The translations under genes and the position numbers were made by a program. The notes beneath the pieces are model-generated. The model searched no databases. It was given only the letters and a program-made list of their open reading frames with translations, and had not been told where the DNA came from. Positions 59,574-64,000 of a stretch of DNA of 64,000 nt are shown here, piece by piece. Positions within the stretch are counted from its first letter, which is position 1, and each line of letters starts with the position of its first letter. This DNA comes from Lonicera japonica (taxonomy: Eukaryota > Streptophyta > Magnoliopsida > Dipsacales > Caprifoliaceae), in the NCBI GenBank assembly GCA_021464415.1, contig CM038468.1, positions 744,001 to 808,000 of the forward strand, in the 5' to 3' direction.

Positions 59574-61349
59574 TCATAACCGATCACAACATCTAATTGC
59601 TACATCATCATTTTTGTGGATTTCTTTATCAATCCCTTCTAGCAATTCACGAGCTATTCTTGACTTACCACACTTTTGAAACGCACGCTCAAAAGCCTCC
59701 CTCACATACATTGGTGGGTAGATACCCTTTTGCACCATTGAACCAAGCTTCTCATAAGCAGCTTCTAGTCGACCTTCTTTACAGTGGTTTTGCAAGATCT
59801 GCATATCCATTTTCCTTTCCAATTTAATACACAAATCCATCTGATTATTCTCCCTCAAGATTTTGTCCACTAAACTATATGTGTGAAAATGCGGATTCCA
59901 CCCCAATCCCAACATTTCCAATAATGATTCATAAGCTGCTTCCCAATTCTGAACTTCACAATAAACATGGATTAACCCCGTATAAGTCACGGCATCAGGA
60001 GTACATCGCTTCTTAGTCATAATCTTGAAGACCCTTTCGGCCTCAACTAAACTACCCAATTTGCAGAACATACAAATCATTGAATTGTAAACCGCTAACT
60101 TCGGCTTGAAGTTCAGTGAAAGCATCTTTCCAAATAATTGGCTAACTTCATCGACCCAACGGTGTTCACATAGAGACTTTATCACAATAGAGTAACACTC
60201 CTCCAAGATTCTCAGCTTCCTCTCCTCAATAATTTTCAAAATGTCGATAGCTTCTCTCATTCTCCCAAGTCGGCAAAGCTCTGTTATAAGCATCGTAACA
60301 ACAAATGCACTAGGTAGTACACCCAATTCATTAACCGCCCAAAACACCGTAGTTGCAGGCTCTATAGCACCACTCTTCGCGCTTACATTTGGGACCAAAA
60401 TGGTAAAAGGTCTACGGTGATGATTCACTTTAACTCTCTCAATAGCTCCATCTTTTGAACTCATTGAACACAACTCTCCAATAAGAACATTCACAGCCGA
60501 TCGGGTTGGCACCAAACCAGCTCGGCCCATATCTCGAAAAAGATCAAGAGCGGTATCAAATTGACGAAATTTACACAAACCAACAAGAATATTGCTATAA
60601 GAGTATGTATCGGGGGATTCAATTCTCCGAAAAATTGTAATGGCAACATCAATGAAATGCTCACTATATTCCTTTTTACATAGCACATATAGCATATTGT
60701 TATACACAAGATTATCGGGTTTACAATTGAAGGTGGATTCCATTTCTTCGAACAAGCAAAGGGCCTCCTTAACCCTCCCTTGCCTGCCCAAAAACCTAAT
60801 ACAAATGGAGAGCGTTCGAGGCGAAACCCGATGATTATTGGTTGAGACTGTAACCAAGAAACACTTCAAGTCATCAAAAAGTTTCCTCCTACCCAAGAAA
60901 TCAGCCATATATTCTACAACAGAATCATCAAATTGAAAACCCATTTGAATTCCAGCCCAAGAAAAGAATTCCAAGGTCCTAATCCTACCCAATTGCCTAT
61001 AATTCATCAAAACTTGAAGAACAAGTTCTGAACTAAGCTTGTCCTTAAAATCACTAAGCAAAGTTTCAAGATCATTACTTTCAGTGCTATTAGTAGAGAG
61101 AACAGAGCATATTAAATTAACATCAGAGGTAATTATGGTATCTGAAATTTGAGGGGATGATGATACTGTGGGGGCAAACCTGAAATTTGTAGGGATTTGA
61201 GTAGTTCTCCTTTTTGTGGGTCTAGGGTTGAGGGCATTGTTAGAAGAATTAGGGTTAGGGTTTGAAGAAAAATGAGAGGCAAGGAAGATTCTGAAAAGAA
61301 TTGAGGAGTGGGACAAGGCTCCCTTTCTTCTCCAACTCCTTGAGAGCAT
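59574..61349 (-). CDS. P-class pentatricopeptide repeat (PPR) protein, intronless
   Basis: The 591-residue frame starts MLSRSWRRKGALSHSSILFR, basic and Ser-rich like an organelle targeting peptide. I use the first ATG (61349); the frame upstream has only a GTG. PPR helices are visible from about residue 165 to the end: LVYNNMLYVLCKKEYS, DTYSYSNILVGLCKFRQFDT, AVYNSMICMFCKLGSLVEAE, VTYTGLIHVYCEVQNWEAAY and HTYSLVDKILRENNQMDL. There is no E, DYW or SMR domain, so it belongs to the P class, whose members bind organellar RNA and affect its processing, splicing or translation. Being intronless is usual for plant PPR genes. The region near residue 300 is less regular, suggesting one or two decayed motifs. 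The RNA target is unknown. Confidence 0.92.
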   Translation of the reverse strand: MLSRSWRRKGALSHSSILFRIFLASHFSSNPNPNSSNNALNPRPTKRRTTQIPTNFRFAPTVSSSPQISDTIITSDVNLICSVLSTNSTESNDLETLLSDFKDKLSSELVLQVLMNYRQLGRIRTLEFFSWAGIQMGFQFDDSVVEYMADFLGRRKLFDDLKCFLVTVSTNNHRVSPRTLSICIRFLGRQGRVKEALCLFEEMESTFNCKPDNLVYNNMLYVLCKKEYSEHFIDVAITIFRRIESPDTYSYSNILVGLCKFRQFDTALDLFRDMGRAGLVPTRSAVNVLIGELCSMSSKDGAIERVKVNHHRRPFTILVPNVSAKSGAIEPATTVFWAVNELGVLPSAFVVTMLITELCRLGRMREAIDILKIIEERKLRILEECYSIVIKSLCEHRWVDEVSQLFGKMLSLNFKPKLAVYNSMICMFCKLGSLVEAERVFKIMTKKRCTPDAVTYTGLIHVYCEVQNWEAAYESLLEMLGLGWNPHFHTYSLVDKILRENNQMDLCIKLERKMDMQILQNHCKEGRLEAAYEKLGSMVQKGIYPPMYVREAFERAFQKCGKSRIARELLEGIDKEIHKNDDVAIRCCDRL

Positions 61350-62232
61350 CAAAAAGAGGGGATTTTGAGAAACTTCTAAGTTCACTGGAGCCCTAATCGT
61401 AGAGAGTGATTTGAGTATTCGAGTGAAGAATTACAGCGTGTCTTGTATGGTTGCATAATAAGAAAAACGAGAATATAGTTTAGTTTAGTTAACACGAATA
61501 TAACACAACTCAACATATATTATAGGTACATTGGTACAGTTTTATTACTTCAGAGCTCTTAAGGTCGAAATTTAGCACAAAATAATAATGAACGATGAGT
61601 TGATCAAATAAATATTGGATAGGTGATGCTCTCTCTCAATAATATACAATAACACTACATAACTCTAAATTCGTGTCAATTTCATTTTTAAAATTTATAC
61701 ACAAACACGACATAACTATGTGTTAAAAACTCTAAACACGAAAATAACATGAACACGAATTCTAGTGTCAATTTCATATGAATTTCATTTCTTGATATAT
61801 TTTCTTGACGTTTCTAAAATTGTCACCTCTAGTCTATGTAAAAGTCTAATCTAATTTTGATATGTGAGTGTTAAATATTTGAGTTGAGGTTGGAAGTTTT
61901 ATAATTTAAGCCCACTATTTGACGTCAGGCCATAAGTAATATCTTACAAATCTTTTAATCTCAACGTAAATGACATACCTCTAATCAAAGCAGTGGAAGA
62001 ACGAGCAGTTAACATAGATTTATCATTGTTGTATACAAAAAGAAGCATCAATATGTCATCATCCGAATGTTGCATTTCAATATTGATCTATTTATTTACA
62101 AAAATACATTAACAAAATGCACACAGATCATAACATATAAATTGCACATAGAGGTGCAATAATCACATTCGGATATAATAATCACATTTAAAGGCAACAA
62201 TATTTTTCGACGAATTCAAGGCCAAAATAACC
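61350..62232 (-). other. Upstream region of the PPR gene and spacer
   Basis: AT-rich. On the minus strand a TATAATATAT stretch lies near 61515-61525, about 170 bases before the ATG, and is a possible TATA element. No other feature is seen. Confidence 0.3.
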
Positions 62233-62237
62233 CCAAG

Positions 62238-62627
62238 GTTGTGTTTGGTTAATGTTTCTAGACAAATTTTTTAAATAAGTTTTTAAAAATTTGGTGTTTG
62301 ATTGAATATTTTGAGTTAAAGTTTTTATATAGAAAAGTGAATTTAGTTTTGTTTGATTTTTTTTCAACCAATGAAAAAAAGGCATAAAAAATTTCAAAAA
62401 ATAGTCACAATGGATCTTATTTTATAGATCTCGATTAGTAGGTTTCAAATATATATTTTTTATCATTTTTTGATTTTTGGATTTAAATTTATGGCGTTTT
62501 AAAAAAAAATTTAGAGAGAGAAAGTATAGTGAAATAAATTTTGGGAAGTGTGAAAGTAGAGTTGGTTTTGAGTTGAGTTTTTAAAATTTTGAGGAAAAAA
62601 AATAAATAGTGAGCAACCAAACACAAC
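62238..62627. mobile_element. MITE, GTTGTGTTTGGTT ends, second copy of the 35975 family
   Basis: The 390-bp element starts GTTGTGTTTGGTT and ends AACCAAACACAAC, a 13-bp perfect TIR. It is flanked by CCAAG at 62233-62237 and 62628-62632. The core shares AATAGTCACAATGGAT, TAGATCTCGAT and TTTGGATTTAAA blocks with 35975-36332, in the same orientation. Confidence 0.78.
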
Positions 62628-62632
62628 CCAAG

Positions 62633-64000
62633 TGTCTCTAAAATGTCTAAAATATAACATAAAAAACTTATTTTTTCATCTGATGCACTTTTTTATAGAT
62701 ATAAGAGTTCTAAGCAAACGCTTCTTAAATATTTATTGTATCTCATTAAAATAGGCTTACGAACATGTTTAAAGAATATAACAAATGATTGAGAGTTTAA
62801 CTATTAAAAAGATAATTATAACTTTCAATGGGTTAATTTAAAAAAAAAAAGATATGGGGGCAAATTAAAATTTGGTGAAAGGTTAGCGGCCAAATAAGTA
62901 GTTTACTCGCAAACATTTGTTAATGTAATAATTTTCTAGAATGCTCCTGCTGCCGCTGCTCAGCATGTGTCAATAACAACCATTACGTTATGGTTTTTTT
63001 TTTTTTTTTAAAAAAAAATAAAATAAAATCTATACGCATTAGAAATTGTTCCAATGTTAAAGAATTTTTATGAATCCAATATATTTTGTGCATGTTTGCA
63101 GTCGATTTGCATCAAAAGTGAAAACAACGTAAAAATAAATCGGTCTTTTCTTTCAAAACCCATATCTATATATTATTTTACATTTTCCTAGCAAATTTAA
63201 CAGTCTTTTTAACATTTGCATACAATCAAGCACAACCTTGCTGTTGAAACAAATTTCCACAAAATTATCGTTTCCAAGTTGGTAGCTGCCAAACACGGCC
63301 ACATTTTTCACATTTTGTTACTTTTACTTGGCGTGCTTGAACTCTTCTCCCATGCTATTTCCATTTCCATGTCATAACCTAATCCTACTCTAAAATCTAA
63401 AGTCAATTCAGACTTAGATTCCAAGACCCAAACAAATGCACCCTCCAAGTCTAAATTTTATCAGATTCAGATTTACAAAACTTATGAATCTCTCCAGTTA
63501 AGAATCTCTTTTTAGTTACAAAAATTTAGTGGAGAGGAGGCTAACCCAGTCTAGGATCATGGCATATTGCAAGTCTCAACGAGCGCTTACAGAGACAATT
63601 ACCAATCATCCACCATGACATGGCTTAGCTAGCACTTACAGTGATTCTCATGAATCGTCCACCATGAGAAACTGCTAGCTACAGATTCGAACATAAACCT
63701 TACAAGAAGTATTTAAATTATACAAACTCAACCAATCCTCGTTGGCTAGTTATGAATCTCTAATGGAGAAAATCTCTTAGGAGTGCACAAACATATGTTC
63801 AACCGACCAGCAGCATCATAACTCTTTTACAAGAATTAACTACTATAGAACAAGATCCACAAAATGAAGAACATATATATTGATTTATACATCAAAATTT
63901 ATTCAAAAAGTACCAATAGGATACAAATAATTATATCATACACAGCATATTAATCTAATTAGCCTCCCGCAGCCGGATTAGGTCATTATCATAATATCTG
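62633..64000. other. Distal spacer to the window end
   Basis: AT-rich with a T/A homopolymer junction near 62995-63030 and a diverged tandem duplication at 63581-63682. No gene is supported. Confidence 0.35.
63581..63682 (+). repeat. Two diverged tandem copies of a ~50-bp unit
   Basis: Both copies contain GC(A/G)CTTACAG and AATC(A/G)TCCACCATGA at the same spacing (63581-63630 and 63631-63682). Each ends in a GCTAGCT-like motif. Confidence 0.6.

Noticed and set aside
1..64000. CRISPR arrays, bacterial operons, rRNA or intact tRNA genes
   Set aside because: No regular spacer-repeat array, no prokaryotic gene layout, and tRNA-like boxes occur only within SINE or LTR-element contexts.

Overview
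The window is a stretch of AT-rich plant nuclear DNA, most likely from a eudicot. The evidence is spliced genes with GT-AG introns, a plant-type mitochondrial biotin synthase, a P-class PPR protein, and a dense plant-type transposon load (chromovirus, Tat/Ogre-like and copia-related LTR elements, a DUF4283-type LINE, tRNA-derived SINEs, Mutator and Tourist MITEs). The species cannot be named from the sequence alone.

Five host genes are supported. (1) 123-3326 (+): the last nine exons of a CMP-sialic-acid-transporter-like nucleotide-sugar transporter; the 5' part lies outside the window. (2) 12107-13999 (+): an intronless 630-residue conserved-looking protein of unknown function with a weak TraB-like segment. 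(3) 41325-45598 (+): a two-exon protein of 285 residues with a C3Hc3H-type potential DNA-binding domain (INO80 complex subunit D / NSL2-like), split by a 3.4 kb intron. (4) 49392-56855 (+): a complete six-exon biotin synthase of 384 residues. (5) 59574-61349 (-): an intronless P-class PPR protein of 591 residues. A frameshifted nucleolar-GTPase (NSN1/nucleostemin-like) exon fragment lies at 15932-16065.

The rest is mainly a transposon mosaic with many readable boundaries. 4.7-5.1 kb holds two SINE-like elements. 5.3-10.8 kb is a near full-length decayed LINE between long imperfect target-site duplications. 17.1-27.9 kb is an old chromovirus (TSD CAGCG) whose gag is split by a 4.8 kb solo LTR (TSD GCTCT), itself split by a 2.05 kb Tat/Ogre-like solo LTR: a three-level nest. 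29.2-31.5 kb is a compact minus-strand element with 176-bp LTRs, TSD CAATT and only a decayed gag (TR-GAG-like). 34.9-36.0 kb and 38.0-41.1 kb are Mutator-like elements with long TIRs and 9-bp TSDs; the second keeps the N-terminal part of a MuDR transposase. A third Mutator-like MITE sits in the intron of the C3Hc3H gene. Tourist-like and other MITEs are at 14.3, 28.9, 36.0, 46.8, 51.9 and 62.2 kb, and a SINE with perfect TSD is at 33.4 kb.

The host genes do not form a pathway; they are independent units separated by transposon-rich spacers. I did not find a plainly new biological system. The strongest leads are the gag-only mini-retroelement with a second PBS-like/tRNA-like module, the nested LTR stack, the MULE set, and the uncharacterised intronless gene.
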